Numbered from the stretch's first letter, positions 1 through 8,692 are shown. The stretch: DNA of 20,165 nucleotides from an uncultured Lachnospiraceae bacterium (GCA_910586755.1 CAJUJM010000063.1:1-20165), one strand, 5' to 3'. Program-made: numbers and translations. The notes: generated from the sequence alone by a model not told the origin.

Positions 1-105
1 CCAAGATATCTCCAGGGAACAAATGTGGGCTTTGTCAGAGAAAAAGTTTGTTGTTTTTAATTTTCCCTCTTGACAAAAGTCACTTCATAACGGAGGTTTC
101 TTTTG

Positions 106-828
106 ATGGAAGAAGGAAAAAGGAAGACTCCCCTCATTGAGCTTAACGGGATTTATAAGATTTATCAGATGGGGGATCAGGAGGTGAAAGCCAACGACGG
201 CATATCCTTAACCATTGATAAGGGAGAGTTTGTAGCCATTGTGGGAAAATCGGGCAGCGGCAAGTCCACCTTAATGAATATTATCGGGGCGCTGGATGTT
301 CCCACAGAAGGAACCTACCATCTAGGCGGCCAGGATGTCAGCGATATGAGCGATGATGAGCTGGCTGGGATCCGCAACAAGATGATCGGCTTTATTTTCC
401 AGCAGTATAATCTGCTTTCTAAGCTAAGCCTGCTGGAAAACGTAGAGCTGCCTCTCCTCTATGCAGGAGTGGGAAGCAAGGAGCGGCGGGAGAGAGCCAT
501 GGCCTCTTTAGAGAAGGTGGGCTTAAAAGATAAGTATAAAAACCGGCCAAACCAGCTTTCCGGCGGCCAGCAGCAAAGGGTTTCCATTGCCAGGGCCCTG
601 GCGGGGGAACCGTCCCTGATTCTGGCCGACGAACCTACCGGAGCCCTGGACTCGAAAACAAGCAGGGAAGTGCTGGATTTTCTTAAGCAGTTAAATGCAG
701 AGGGAAATACCATTGTGATGATCACACACGACAGCTCCATTGCCATGGAGGCCAGGCGGGTGGTGCGGATTCATGATGGAAAGATTAATTTTGACGGAGA
801 TGTAAAAGAGTATGCTGCAATCATTTAA
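106..828 (+). CDS. ABC transporter ATP-binding protein, MacB/LolD type
   Basis: This is the cytoplasmic ATPase of an ABC exporter; it hydrolyses ATP to drive the permease encoded next to it. The 240 residues carry Walker A GKSGSGKST (47-55), the Q-loop in IFQQYNLL (97-104), the signature LSGGQ (151-155), Walker B LILADEPTG (171-179, catalytic Glu176) and the H-loop His208. The LLSKLS and EPTGALDSKT stretches are typical of the MacB/LolD/FtsE group. I start at the ATG at 106 because GGAGG at 92-96 lies 9 nt upstream; the in-frame TTG at 103 is less likely. The 3' end overlaps the permease start by 17 nt, which implies translational coupling. Such pairs often act with an HlyD/MacA-like adaptor; if there is one here it lies upstream of the window. 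The exported substrate cannot be told from sequence; antimicrobial peptides or other amphipathic compounds are common for the family. Confidence 0.95.
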   Translation: MEEGKRKTPLIELNGIYKIYQMGDQEVKANDGISLTIDKGEFVAIVGKSGSGKSTLMNIIGALDVPTEGTYHLGGQDVSDMSDDELAGIRNKMIGFIFQQYNLLSKLSLLENVELPLLYAGVGSKERRERAMASLEKVGLKDKYKNRPNQLSGGQQQRVSIARALAGEPSLILADEPTGALDSKTSREVLDFLKQLNAEGNTIVMITHDSSIAMEARRVVRIHDGKINFDGDVKEYAAII

Positions 829-1987
829 AATGGCCCTTCGGAGTATATGGGGCAACAAAATGCGTTCCTTTTTGACCATGCTGGGAATTATTATCGGCGT
901 GGCGTCTGTCATTATACTGGTCAGTGTAGTAAATGCTTATATGTCTACAGTGGTGGAAAGCTTTGCCAGCATGGGAGTCAATCAGATGACGGTCAGGCTT
1001 ACCAACACCCCCACCCGCTCTGTAAGCGAGGATCAGATGTATGAGTTTTATGAGGAAAATCAGGATAAGTTTGCCCAGATGAGCCCCCAGGTTACGGTAT
1101 CCACAGTGGTGAAACATGGAAGCGACAATCTGTCCTCCACCAATGTTGGAGGTTACAGCGAGGAATATCTGGATTTGAAGGGCTATGAGCTGGAGACTGG
1201 CCGTAATATCCAGTATTCGGATATTATCAGCAGACAGAAAATCTGTGTGGCAGGATACTTTGTAGCCAATGAGCTCTATGGCAGCCCTGAAAAAGCTTTG
1301 GGAGAGACCTTGAAAATTGGCGGATATGCCTTTAAAATAGTAGGTGTGGTTTGTCAGGAGGGGGATGAGCTGGAAGAAGGGGGAACCGATGATTTTGTCT
1401 GGATTCCCTATAGCGTTGCCGCCAAGATGTCCAGAAACGCCGACATCAATCAGTACGTATTTGCCACCGAAAACGTGGAAGAGACCGAAAACTGCAAGGC
1501 CCTTTTGGAAGAATTCTTTATGGAAGTCTATAAGACGGATAATCTGTACCGGATCACAGCTAACAGTGAGATGGTGGACTCTCTCAATGAGCAGATTGCC
1601 ATGATGTCTGCTATGCTGGGAGGCATTGCCGGAATATCCCTGCTGGTTGCCGGAGTCGGGGTTATGAACATTATGCTGGTGTCAGTTACAGAGAGAACCA
1701 GGGAGATTGGCATCCGTAAATCCTTGGGAGCCAGGAGAAAGGTAATTATGGAACAGTTTGTGATAGAGGCGGCTGTAACCAGCTCTATTGGAGGAATTAT
1801 GGGGATCCTTTTAGGATCCGCCGCCACCAGGCTGGTGGGGGCGGCTATGGGGATTACCGCCAATCCTACCCTGGGGGCTGTGCTCGTATCCTTTAGCGTC
1901 TCGGTGGGAATCGGCCTTCTCTTTGGCTACATGCCTGCCAGCAGGGCGGCCAGGCTAAACCCTATTGATGCGCTGAGAAGTGAATAG
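812..1987 (+). CDS. ABC transporter permease, MacB/FtsX family
   Basis: This is the membrane partner of the preceding ATPase. The 391 residues show the MacB layout: a short cytoplasmic N-terminus with the conserved ALRSIWGNKMRSFLTMLGII entry, TM1 at about 19-41, a large extracytoplasmic domain (about 42-265, MacB_PCD type), then three membrane segments near 268-292, 315-340 and 352-378 (FtsX domain). The ERTREIGIRKSLGA motif between TM2 and TM3 is a hallmark of the family, and the protein ends in the usual RAARLNPIDALRSE. In MacB-type systems the permease couples cytoplasmic ATP hydrolysis to conformational change outside the membrane rather than passing substrate through a channel. The ATG at 812 lies inside the ATPase gene. 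The 36 nt to the dipeptidase gene suggest a shared transcript. Confidence 0.95.
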   Translation: MLQSFKMALRSIWGNKMRSFLTMLGIIIGVASVIILVSVVNAYMSTVVESFASMGVNQMTVRLTNTPTRSVSEDQMYEFYEENQDKFAQMSPQVTVSTVVKHGSDNLSSTNVGGYSEEYLDLKGYELETGRNIQYSDIISRQKICVAGYFVANELYGSPEKALGETLKIGGYAFKIVGVVCQEGDELEEGGTDDFVWIPYSVAAKMSRNADINQYVFATENVEETENCKALLEEFFMEVYKTDNLYRITANSEMVDSLNEQIAMMSAMLGGIAGISLLVAGVGVMNIMLVSVTERTREIGIRKSLGARRKVIMEQFVIEAAVTSSIGGIMGILLGSAATRLVGAAMGITANPTLGAVLVSFSVSVGIGLLFGYMPASRAARLNPIDALRSE

Positions 1988-2023
1988 TATCTCCGGTAAT
2001 AAATAAGTCAGAAAGAGGCAATT

Positions 2024-3016
2024 ATGAGAGTAGCAGATATGCATTGCGATACCTTGTCAGAAATCTATTATGCCCGAAAACAGGGAAAGGAGGCCCATCT
2101 GGCCTCCAACTCTTTTCATGTGGATTTAGACAAGCTGAAGGATGGGGATTACGGCCTCCAGAATTTTGCCATTTTTACCAATTTAAAAGAAACCGAAGAT
2201 CCTTTCAAACACGCCATGGAGCTTTTGGATTTATTCTATTTGGAGATGGAGGCAAATAAGGATCAGATTTCCGTGGTGAAAACGTGGAAAGATATGGAAG
2301 AAAACTGGAAAAAGGGCCGCCTTTTGGCCATGCTGACCATAGAAGAAGGGGCAGTGTGCCAGGGAAGCTTAAGTATTCTCCGGGATTTTTACCGTCTGGG
2401 GGTCCGAATGATGTCCTTAACCTGGGATCATGACAATGATTTGGCTTTTCCCAACCAAGTATTTTGGGACGGGCCAATGGCCGGCGCCGGTATTGCAGAT
2501 ACCAGCCGGGGGCTGACGGAAACCGGCATGGCTTTTGTGGAGGAAATGGAGAGGCTGGGAATGATTTTAGATATTTCCCATCTTAACGACGCCGGAATTT
2601 ACGACGTGTTCCGTTATGCGAAAAAGCCCTTTGTAGCCAGTCACTCCAATGCCAGGGCGGTGGCTTCTCATCCCAGGAATCTGACGGATGATATGATAAA
2701 AAAGCTGGCTGACAGAGGCGGCGTCATGGGGCTGAATTTCTGCTCCGCATTTTTGAGAAATTTCCGAAAGAGAGAAGACGCGGAAAGCCTGATAACGGAC
2801 ATGGTGGAACATATCCGGCATATTAAAAAAGTAGGAGGGATTGGCTGCATAGGGCTGGGCACAGACTTTGACGGGATTGGAGGAAAGCTGGAGATCGATT
2901 CGGCGGCAGGCCTTCCAAAACTTGCTCAGGCCTTAGAGCAGGCCGGATTTTCCGTATCCGAAATTGAGGCTGTATTTTATGGGAATGTCCTTGGGCTATA
3001 CAGGGAAGTATTATAA
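2024..3016 (+). CDS. Membrane dipeptidase (peptidase family M19)
   Basis: This is a zinc dipeptidase of the renal dipeptidase family, which hydrolyses dipeptides, often including those with a D-residue at the C-terminus. The 330 residues contain the binuclear zinc ligands in expected order: HCD (His7, Asp9), the bridging Glu in EEG (Glu108), His186 in DISHLND and His207 in ASHSNAR, followed by the substrate-binding RAVASHPRN stretch (211-219) and GLGTDFDG with Asp281. Length is normal for bacterial members. No signal peptide is visible, so a cytoplasmic enzyme is likely, perhaps for recycling of imported or wall-derived dipeptides. GAAAGAGG lies just before the ATG. It follows the ABC permease by 36 nt and is the last gene before the phosphate-type promoter at 3025-3090, so it probably belongs to the exporter transcript. 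The functional link to the exporter is unknown. Confidence 0.93.
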   Translation: MRVADMHCDTLSEIYYARKQGKEAHLASNSFHVDLDKLKDGDYGLQNFAIFTNLKETEDPFKHAMELLDLFYLEMEANKDQISVVKTWKDMEENWKKGRLLAMLTIEEGAVCQGSLSILRDFYRLGVRMMSLTWDHDNDLAFPNQVFWDGPMAGAGIADTSRGLTETGMAFVEEMERLGMILDISHLNDAGIYDVFRYAKKPFVASHSNARAVASHPRNLTDDMIKKLADRGGVMGLNFCSAFLRNFRKREDAESLITDMVEHIRHIKKVGGIGCIGLGTDFDGIGGKLEIDSAAGLPKLAQALEQAGFSVSEIEAVFYGNVLGLYREVL

Positions 3017-3024
3017 TAAGCTTT

Positions 3025-3090
3025 TTTACAGAGATTTTACATTTCCAACAGAAAGACTTTACATAGCTTTGATAAAGTAAAAGATATAAA
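3025..3090 (+). promoter_or_regulatory. PhoP-box-like array and promoter for the Na/Pi-PhoPR operon
   Basis: Hexamers recur with exactly 5 nt between them, an 11-bp phase that places them on one face of the helix: TTTACA 3025-3030, TTTACA 3036-3041, AACAGA 3047-3052, TTTACA 3058-3063 and TTGATA 3069-3074. PhoP of Bacillus binds direct repeats of about TT(A/T/C)ACA spaced by about 5 nt. A -10-like TATAAA (3085-3090) follows, and there is no -35 at the right distance from it, as expected of an activator-dependent promoter. GGAGGA (3101-3106) then serves the cotransporter gene. The pattern is seen directly; PhoP binding is inferred from it and from the genes downstream. Confidence 0.75.
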
Positions 3091-3110
3091 AAAACTTTTT
3101 GGAGGAAAGT

Positions 3111-4790
3111 ATGAACATCGAAGCAATTGGAGTATTATTTCAGTTTGTTGGCGGCCTGGGCATGTTCCTGTACGGAATGAACCAGATGGCGGACGGCCTG
3201 CAGAAATCGGCGGGCCACAGGATGCAGAAGCTTTTAGGAGTTCTTACATCCAACCGCCTTATGGGGGTGCTTCTGGGAGCCGGAATTACCGCGATTATTC
3301 AAAGCTCTTCTGCAACTACCATTATGGTAGTAGGCTTTGTAAACGCAGGGCTTATGGATCTGACCCAGGCGGTAGGCGTGATTATGGGCGCTAACATTGG
3401 CACTACTGTAACAAGCTGGATTGTATCTATGAGCGAGTGGGGGGAGATGCTAAAGCCTGAATTTTTCGCCCCGGTTCTGGTAGGCATAGGCGCGGGTATT
3501 ATTTTGTTTGCCAGGGATTCCAGAAAAAGGGAGGCAGGAGAGATTCTGACCGGATTCGGTTTTCTGTTTATCGGATTAAGTTTTATGTCCTCATCTATCG
3601 AACCTTACCGGGATGCGCCGGTTTTTGCAGATATTTTTTCCGTTTTGGGAAGAAATCCCCTGCTGGGGATTCTGGCAGGAGCGGCGGTAACCGCAATTAT
3701 CCAAAGCTCTTCCGCATCGGTAGGTATTTTGCAGACCCTGGCGTTAAACGGAGTGGTAAACTGGCAGTCTGCTATTTTCATTACTCTTGGGCAGAACATC
3801 GGCACCTGCATTACTGCCATCCTTTCCAGCGTCGGCGCCCACAGAACTGCCAAAAGGGCGGCGGCTATTCATCTGCTGTTTAATGTAATGGGGGCTGTGA
3901 TTTTTGGAATTCTTATGGGTGTCATCTTCTTTATGAACCCGGCTTTGGCAGGATCCCGAATCAGCAGTGTGGAAATTTCCATTTTCCATACCATATTTAA
4001 CGTGAGCAACACCATCCTTTTATTCCCCTTTGCAGGAGCCCTGGTAAAACTGTCCGGTATGATGCTGGGAAAGAAAAAAGCTTCTCCCGGGGAGGTATCT
4101 TTAGACGAACAGATGAGCCGCCATTTGGATACCCGCCTGTTGGAAACCCCGCCTCTGGCCATTGAGCAGGTACAGACCGAGATCATTTCCATGGGCGAGG
4201 CGGCCATTCATAACTTAAAGCTTGCCGGACAGGCTCTTGTGGCCGGTAAGGAGGACAATATCCGAGAAGTATTTGAAAACGAAGCCATGATTGACCGGAT
4301 GCAGAAGCTGTTAGCAGGCTATCTGGTGGAAATCAGCAACCAGTCTTTAAATGAAGAACAGCACCTGGTGGTAAAAAATCTTTTTTATACCATCAATGAT
4401 ATTGAGCGTATCGGCGATCACTGTGAGAACCTGGCGGAGCTGGCAGAAGAGAAGAAAAAAAGTGATATTACCTTCTCCCAGGAAGCAGCACAGGAGATAG
4501 AATCTCTTGTGGGGATTGTGGTAGAGGCTGTAAGCAGTGCAATGGGGGCCAGAAAAAATCAGGATATGACCCTGGTTCGCCAGGCCCTGCGCCGGGAAGA
4601 AGAGGTGGACAGCCTGGAGGAGGATTTAAGGGAAAACCACATGAAACGCCTGTCAGAAATGCAGTGTAATTTTGAGAATGGCGTAGTATTTTTAGATGCG
4701 GTCAGCAACCTGGAGAGAATCTCGGATCATGCAGTCAACATTGCAGGCTATGTGAAGGAGGAGGCGTCATGGATCGGATATATGTCATAG
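3111..4790 (+). CDS. Na+/phosphate cotransporter with C-terminal PhoU domain (NptA-like)
   Basis: This 559-residue membrane protein belongs to the type II Na/Pi cotransporter family and should import phosphate with sodium. The hydrophobic half (about 5-320) holds the two inverted family repeats, each with QSSSA (64-68 and 198-202) followed by a GxNIGT motif (93-98 and 227-232). The soluble half (about 355-555) is PhoU-like, with paired metal-binding helices seen as IERIGDHCENLAE and LERISDHAVNIAGY. In related systems PhoU domains signal phosphate status to the PhoR kinase, and the next two genes are a PhoP/PhoR-like pair. I start at the ATG at 3111, with GGAGGA 5 nt upstream; an in-frame TTG at 3099 would swallow that site. 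The gene overlaps the response regulator by 22 nt, so the three genes are one operon, probably induced by phosphate limitation through the upstream hexamer array. Confidence 0.95.
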   Translation: MNIEAIGVLFQFVGGLGMFLYGMNQMADGLQKSAGHRMQKLLGVLTSNRLMGVLLGAGITAIIQSSSATTIMVVGFVNAGLMDLTQAVGVIMGANIGTTVTSWIVSMSEWGEMLKPEFFAPVLVGIGAGIILFARDSRKREAGEILTGFGFLFIGLSFMSSSIEPYRDAPVFADIFSVLGRNPLLGILAGAAVTAIIQSSSASVGILQTLALNGVVNWQSAIFITLGQNIGTCITAILSSVGAHRTAKRAAAIHLLFNVMGAVIFGILMGVIFFMNPALAGSRISSVEISIFHTIFNVSNTILLFPFAGALVKLSGMMLGKKKASPGEVSLDEQMSRHLDTRLLETPPLAIEQVQTEIISMGEAAIHNLKLAGQALVAGKEDNIREVFENEAMIDRMQKLLAGYLVEISNQSLNEEQHLVVKNLFYTINDIERIGDHCENLAELAEEKKKSDITFSQEAAQEIESLVGIVVEAVSSAMGARKNQDMTLVRQALRREEEVDSLEEDLRENHMKRLSEMQCNFENGVVFLDAVSNLERISDHAVNIAGYVKEEASWIGYMS

Positions 4791-5464
4791 AGGACGATGA
4801 AAACATCCGTAACCTTTTAAAAGTGGCCCTGGAAGGCTTTGGCTATGAGGCCGAGTGTTTTGAAACGGCAGAGGAAGGGTTAAAAAGGATAAAAGAGACG
4901 CCGCCGGATCTGGCCATTTTTGACTGGATGCTTCCCGGGATGGACGGAGTTTCTGCTATCCGGAAAATCCGGAAAAGCGAGGAACTTTCCGCTCTTCCCA
5001 TTATCCTTCTCACTGCCAAGGAGCGGGAGATGGATAAGGTAACCGGCCTGGACGGGGGAGCGGACGACTATGTGGTAAAACCCTTTGGGGTCCTGGAACT
5101 GGCGGCCCGAATCCGGGGACTTTTGCGCCGCAGCGGAAAAACGGACAGCGATGAGGCGGAAATGGGAAAGCTTTTGATCAAGAGGGCAACCCGGGAAGTA
5201 TACTTTGACGGCCATTTCGTGAAGCTGACCTTAAAAGAATTTGAGCTTTTATGGTATCTGTGGATGAACCGGAACCGGGTAGTGACCAGAGAAGAGCTTT
5301 TGGATCACGTCTGGGGTTATGAATATGTAGGTGAAACCAGAACCTTGGATATGCATGTGCGGACCCTCAGACAGAAACTGGGGGAGGAGGGAGCGTCCTA
5401 CGTAACTACGGTTCGGGGGATCGGCTACCGCCTGGTAGAGCCGGAGGAAAACAGGGAAGGATAA
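4769..5464 (+). CDS. phoP: OmpR-family response regulator, probably PhoP
   Basis: This two-component response regulator has 231 residues. The receiver domain (about 2-118) has the acidic pocket Asp9/Asp10, the phosphoacceptor Asp52 in FDWMLPGMDG, Thr82 and Lys104 in VKPF. The C-terminal winged-helix domain (about 132-226) ends with the typical TLDMHVRTLRQKLG and TVRGIGYRL. AAGGAGGAGG lies 3 nt before the ATG at 4769, inside the end of the cotransporter gene. The domain type is certain. The assignment to PhoP/PhoB rather than WalR or another OmpR-type regulator rests on context: the operon partner is a Na/Pi-PhoU protein and the promoter carries PhoP-box-like repeats. It would act in the cytoplasm as a DNA-binding activator or repressor once phosphorylated by the kinase encoded 2 nt downstream. 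Confidence 0.92.
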   Translation: MDRIYVIEDDENIRNLLKVALEGFGYEAECFETAEEGLKRIKETPPDLAIFDWMLPGMDGVSAIRKIRKSEELSALPIILLTAKEREMDKVTGLDGGADDYVVKPFGVLELAARIRGLLRRSGKTDSDEAEMGKLLIKRATREVYFDGHFVKLTLKEFELLWYLWMNRNRVVTREELLDHVWGYEYVGETRTLDMHVRTLRQKLGEEGASYVTTVRGIGYRLVEPEENREG

Positions 5465-5466
5465 TC

Positions 5467-6870
5467 ATGCAGAAAACCATTCTGAAAAAATTTATTCAGG
5501 TTCTCTCTGCAGCTCTTTTGCTGAACAGCGTGATTTTTTACATAGCTTGCAGCAGGGTGCTTCAGGAGACTTCCATAGAAGATATGCGGTTTGCATTAAA
5601 AACCATGGACAGCTTTCTGGACTACAGGGGAGAACTGGAAAGCCAGCTTAGCCGGATGGATTCTATGTGGGAGGAAAATGGAAGCCGGGTCACGGTAATT
5701 CGGACTGACGGAACGGTACAATTTGACAGCTCCGGTCAGGACATCAAAACCATGGAGAACCAGTTAAGGCAGCCTGAGGTGGAGGAAGCCCTTCGTTCCG
5801 GCTTTGGCTCTGCCGCAAGAAGATCGGGCAGCCTGGATCAATATATGCTTTATGCAGCCTGCTATTCGGAAGCGGGACAGGTGATTCTGCGCTTGTCAGC
5901 GCCTTATTCCGGTCTTCGGGAGTTTTTGCCCATGCTGCTTCCAGCAGCCTGGTTCAGCTTTGCGGCAGCTTTGATTGCCTCTTTTTTAACTACCGGCCAC
6001 TTTGTGGACACGGTTACCAGACCATTGCGGGAGATTGCCGGTGAGATGGAGAAACTGGACGGCAATGGAGAGCCCTTCCATTTTGAACCTTGCCAATATC
6101 CGGAAATCAATACTATCGGCAGCACCACTCTGGCAATGAACAACAATGTGAAAGAATATTTAAAACAGCTTGACGATCAGAGGAAAATCCGGGAGGAGTT
6201 TTTCAGCAATGCATCCCACGAACTAAAGACCCCTATTACTTCTATTCAAGGGTATGCGGAGCTTTTGGAGAACGGAATCATAAAGGACGAGACCATGCGC
6301 CAGGACTTTATTAAACGAATTCACAAGGAAGCATCCCGAATGACCAGCTTAATCAATGATATTTTGATGATTTCCAGGTTGGAATCCAGAGAGGCAAAGC
6401 TTACTTACACGGAAGTAAATCTGGCGGAGGTGGCAAGGGAAGCTGTGGAAGGGCTGAAACCTCTGACAGCTCAGAAGCAGGTGTACATTCACCAGGACTG
6501 TCAGGATGCCGTTATCTGGGCAGACGAAAAACAGATGAAAGAACTGATAAGTAATTTGATAAGCAATGCGGTAAAATATAACCGCCAGGGCGGCCAGGTA
6601 TGGATTGAAATAAAGGAGGACAGGGCAAAAAATCAAATCCGAATCCAGGTAAAGGACAATGGCATGGGGATTCCGGAAGATTCTCTCCCCAGAATTTTCG
6701 AGCGGTTTTACCGGGTAGAAAAGGGCAGGAGCAAAAAAGAAGGGGGAACAGGCCTGGGCCTTTCCATTGTAAAGCACATTGTAACTTATTATAAAGGATC
6801 CATTGAGGTAAAGTCCCAGGTGGATATGGGAACCCGGTTTATGGTGGAGCTTCCCATTAAAAAAGCGTAA
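5467..6870 (+). CDS. phoR: Sensor histidine kinase, probably PhoR
   Basis: This membrane histidine kinase of 467 residues should phosphorylate the regulator encoded directly upstream. TM1 spans about 10-28, an extracytoplasmic segment about 30-150, and TM2 about 153-176. A HAMP-like linker (about 177-235) leads to the HisKA domain with the phosphorylated His251 in SNASHELKTPITSIQGY. The ATPase domain has the N-box ELISNLISNAVKYN, the G1 box DNGMGIPED, the F-box RIFERFYRVEK and the G2 box GGTGLGLSIVKH. No PAS domain fits between HAMP and HisKA, whereas many Gram-positive PhoR proteins have one; signal input may therefore come through the extracytoplasmic part or through the PhoU domain of the cotransporter. 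No clear terminator follows. The next promoter lies at 6882-6910. Confidence 0.93.
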   Translation: MQKTILKKFIQVLSAALLLNSVIFYIACSRVLQETSIEDMRFALKTMDSFLDYRGELESQLSRMDSMWEENGSRVTVIRTDGTVQFDSSGQDIKTMENQLRQPEVEEALRSGFGSAARRSGSLDQYMLYAACYSEAGQVILRLSAPYSGLREFLPMLLPAAWFSFAAALIASFLTTGHFVDTVTRPLREIAGEMEKLDGNGEPFHFEPCQYPEINTIGSTTLAMNNNVKEYLKQLDDQRKIREEFFSNASHELKTPITSIQGYAELLENGIIKDETMRQDFIKRIHKEASRMTSLINDILMISRLESREAKLTYTEVNLAEVAREAVEGLKPLTAQKQVYIHQDCQDAVIWADEKQMKELISNLISNAVKYNRQGGQVWIEIKEDRAKNQIRIQVKDNGMGIPEDSLPRIFERFYRVEKGRSKKEGGTGLGLSIVKHIVTYYKGSIEVKSQVDMGTRFMVELPIKKA

Positions 6871-6881
6871 GAAAAAAGGTA

Positions 6882-6910
6882 TTTTCATTTCTTTGGCTCT
6901 GTGGTATACT
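6882..6910 (+). promoter_or_regulatory. Sigma-A-type promoter for the NlpC/P60 gene
   Basis: TTTTCA (6882-6887) and TATACT (6905-6910) are separated by 17 nt, and a TG one base before the -10 (6902-6903) gives an extended -10 element. Transcription would start near 6917, leaving a leader of about 100 nt with a short hairpin GCCTT-gtat-AAGGC (6929-6942). No PhoP-box-like repeats are seen here, so this gene is probably not under the same control as the operon before it. Confidence 0.65.
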
Positions 6911-7015
6911 AAGCCATAGTTTCTACCTGCCTTGTATAAGGCTTAAGGAAGAACCGAATCTCTTTTTCTGCTGATATGCAGAGAGAACAGACAGATAAAA
7001 AGAAGGGATGAAAGT

Positions 7016-8650
7016 ATGCTGGATAATAAAGATTACATCAGCCGGCTCAACAGGGCAAGACGGCGGCGAAACCGAAGATTCGATTTTCATTACCTGATTA
7101 TCGGCGCGGCAGGCCTTCTGATTCTTGCACTGCTTATAGGAGTCGGTATTTTTATAAGCAGAAAACAAAAACCAGCTGTTGCCACAGAACCTGAGGCCCG
7201 GACAGAGGAACCGCTTCTTCCCAGTGACAGTGAGCCGGCAGAGATTCAGGAGCCTGCTTTATCTCCGGAAGAGATTGCGGAGGCGGCAAGGACTGCGGCG
7301 GCGGAGCAGGAGGTAAATTCTTACCAGAATCTGGGAATCGTCCAGGTGTCTGGTTATTTGAATATCCGTGAAACTGCAGGCTCCAATGGTAAAATTATCG
7401 GAAAGCTGCAGGGGGACAGCGCCTGCGACATCCTGTCTTCAGAAGGAGAGTGGTATCAAATCAGCTCCGGCGGCCTTACCGGATATATTCATAACGCCTA
7501 TGTGCTGACAGGAGAGGAAGCGCGGCAAAAAGCCCTTGGACTGGTACAGAAGCGTGCCGTGATTACGGGAGACAGCGTAAATATCCGCCAGGAGCCGGTA
7601 ATTGACGGAGCTAACGTTCTGGGAACTGCAGCTAAAAATGAGAGATATCTGGTTGAAGAAGAGCTGGATGGTTGGATCAAGATTGAGGAAGGCTATATCT
7701 CATCTGATTACGCTCAGATTCGATACGGATTAAATGAAGCCAGAAAGCTGGATCTTCAGGCCATGGCCATTAGCCAGTACAGCAACCTGGTAATTTCTAA
7801 AGTAGATACCTATTTGAATGTGCGGGAGGAACCCAGCGAGAGCGGAAAGGTTATCGGGAAAATGACCAGCAAGGCGGCGGCGGAGATCCTGGATGACTCA
7901 GTGGAGGGCTGGTACAAGATTAAGTCCGGCAAGATTACAGGCTATATTTCTTCGGATTCCCGGTATACCGCAACCGGACAGGAGGCAAAGGACATTGCAA
8001 CCGGCACGGCATCCCTGATGGCGATTGTCAACACGGACATGCTCAACGTCCGCACCGAGCCGTCTACAGATGCCTCTATCTGGACTCAGATTTCCAAGGA
8101 GGAGCGGTATCCGGTTTTAAGCCAGCTTGACGGCTGGGTGGAGATTGAGCTGGACACCGGAGACGAAGAAGGAAGCGCGGATAAAGCATATGTATCCACC
8201 CGGGACAATAATGTGGAGGTGCGTTATGCCCTGAATGAAGCGATTAAGTTCTCACCCTTAGAGGAAGCCGCCAATGCATCTGCATCCCGCAGGGCAAAAA
8301 TTGTAAACTATGCCTTACAGTTTGTAGGAAATCCCTATGTCTGGGGCGGAACCAGTCTGACAAGGGGAGCCGATTGCTCCGGCTTTACCATGAAGGTATA
8401 CGAAAACTTTGGCGTATCCCTTCCTCACTACTCCGGCTCTCAGGCTCAGATGGGCAAAGCCGTAAGCTCCAGCGAGATGCGCCCGGCAGATTTGATTTTC
8501 TATACAGACAGCAGAGGAACCGTAAACCACGTGGCAATGTATATCGGCAATGGACAGATTGTCCATGCCGCCAGCAGGCGGAGCGGTATTAAGATCTCCA
8601 CCTGGAATTACAGAAAACCGAAGACCATTCGGAATCTGCTTGGCGATTAG
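7016..8650 (+). CDS. SH3b-repeat NlpC/P60 cell-wall endopeptidase, membrane anchored
   Basis: This predicted peptidoglycan hydrolase of 544 residues should cleave stem peptides (gamma-D-Glu-diamino acid bonds in characterised relatives). An Arg-rich N-terminus (RARRRRNRR) precedes one membrane segment (about 26-48), with no lipobox or cleavage site, so the protein is probably a type II membrane protein with its body outside. An acidic, Pro/Glu-rich linker (55-100) leads to four SH3b-type modules near 107-165, 178-232, 258-315 and 334-398, each with a LNIRE/VNIRQ/LNVRE/LNVRT-like core. The NlpC/P60 domain (about 424-544) has Cys454 in GADCSGFT, His505 in VNHVAMYIGNG and His517. GAAGGGA precedes the ATG at 7016. 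It has its own promoter downstream of the PhoPR-like operon; a functional link to phosphate control is not shown. Confidence 0.94.
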   Translation: MLDNKDYISRLNRARRRRNRRFDFHYLIIGAAGLLILALLIGVGIFISRKQKPAVATEPEARTEEPLLPSDSEPAEIQEPALSPEEIAEAARTAAAEQEVNSYQNLGIVQVSGYLNIRETAGSNGKIIGKLQGDSACDILSSEGEWYQISSGGLTGYIHNAYVLTGEEARQKALGLVQKRAVITGDSVNIRQEPVIDGANVLGTAAKNERYLVEEELDGWIKIEEGYISSDYAQIRYGLNEARKLDLQAMAISQYSNLVISKVDTYLNVREEPSESGKVIGKMTSKAAAEILDDSVEGWYKIKSGKITGYISSDSRYTATGQEAKDIATGTASLMAIVNTDMLNVRTEPSTDASIWTQISKEERYPVLSQLDGWVEIELDTGDEEGSADKAYVSTRDNNVEVRYALNEAIKFSPLEEAANASASRRAKIVNYALQFVGNPYVWGGTSLTRGADCSGFTMKVYENFGVSLPHYSGSQAQMGKAVSSSEMRPADLIFYTDSRGTVNHVAMYIGNGQIVHAASRRSGIKISTWNYRKPKTIRNLLGD

Positions 8651-8661
8651 ACCATAAGAGA

Positions 8662-8692
8662 GCAGAAGCCGGAAGGAAGCTTCCGGCTCTGC
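8662..8692 (+). terminator. GC-rich hairpin after the NlpC/P60 gene
   Basis: GCAGA-a-GCCGGAAG pairs with CTTCCGGC-TCTGC around a GAAG loop, giving 13 base pairs with one bulged A. It begins 12 nt after the stop codon. There is no U-run after it, so it is either a weak or factor-assisted terminator or a transcript-stabilising end, and it could also lie in the leader of the citrate synthase message. Confidence 0.5.

Noticed and set aside
1..105. Possible 3' end of an upstream gene or a promoter containing TTGACA (70-75)
   Set aside because: Two frames end within the first 90 bases but neither translation is recognisable, and no -10 element lies at the right distance from TTGACA.
6349..6888. 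179-residue frame antisense to the PhoR-like kinase
   Set aside because: The opposite strand encodes well-conserved kinase motifs; no ribosome-binding site or family match supports the antisense frame.
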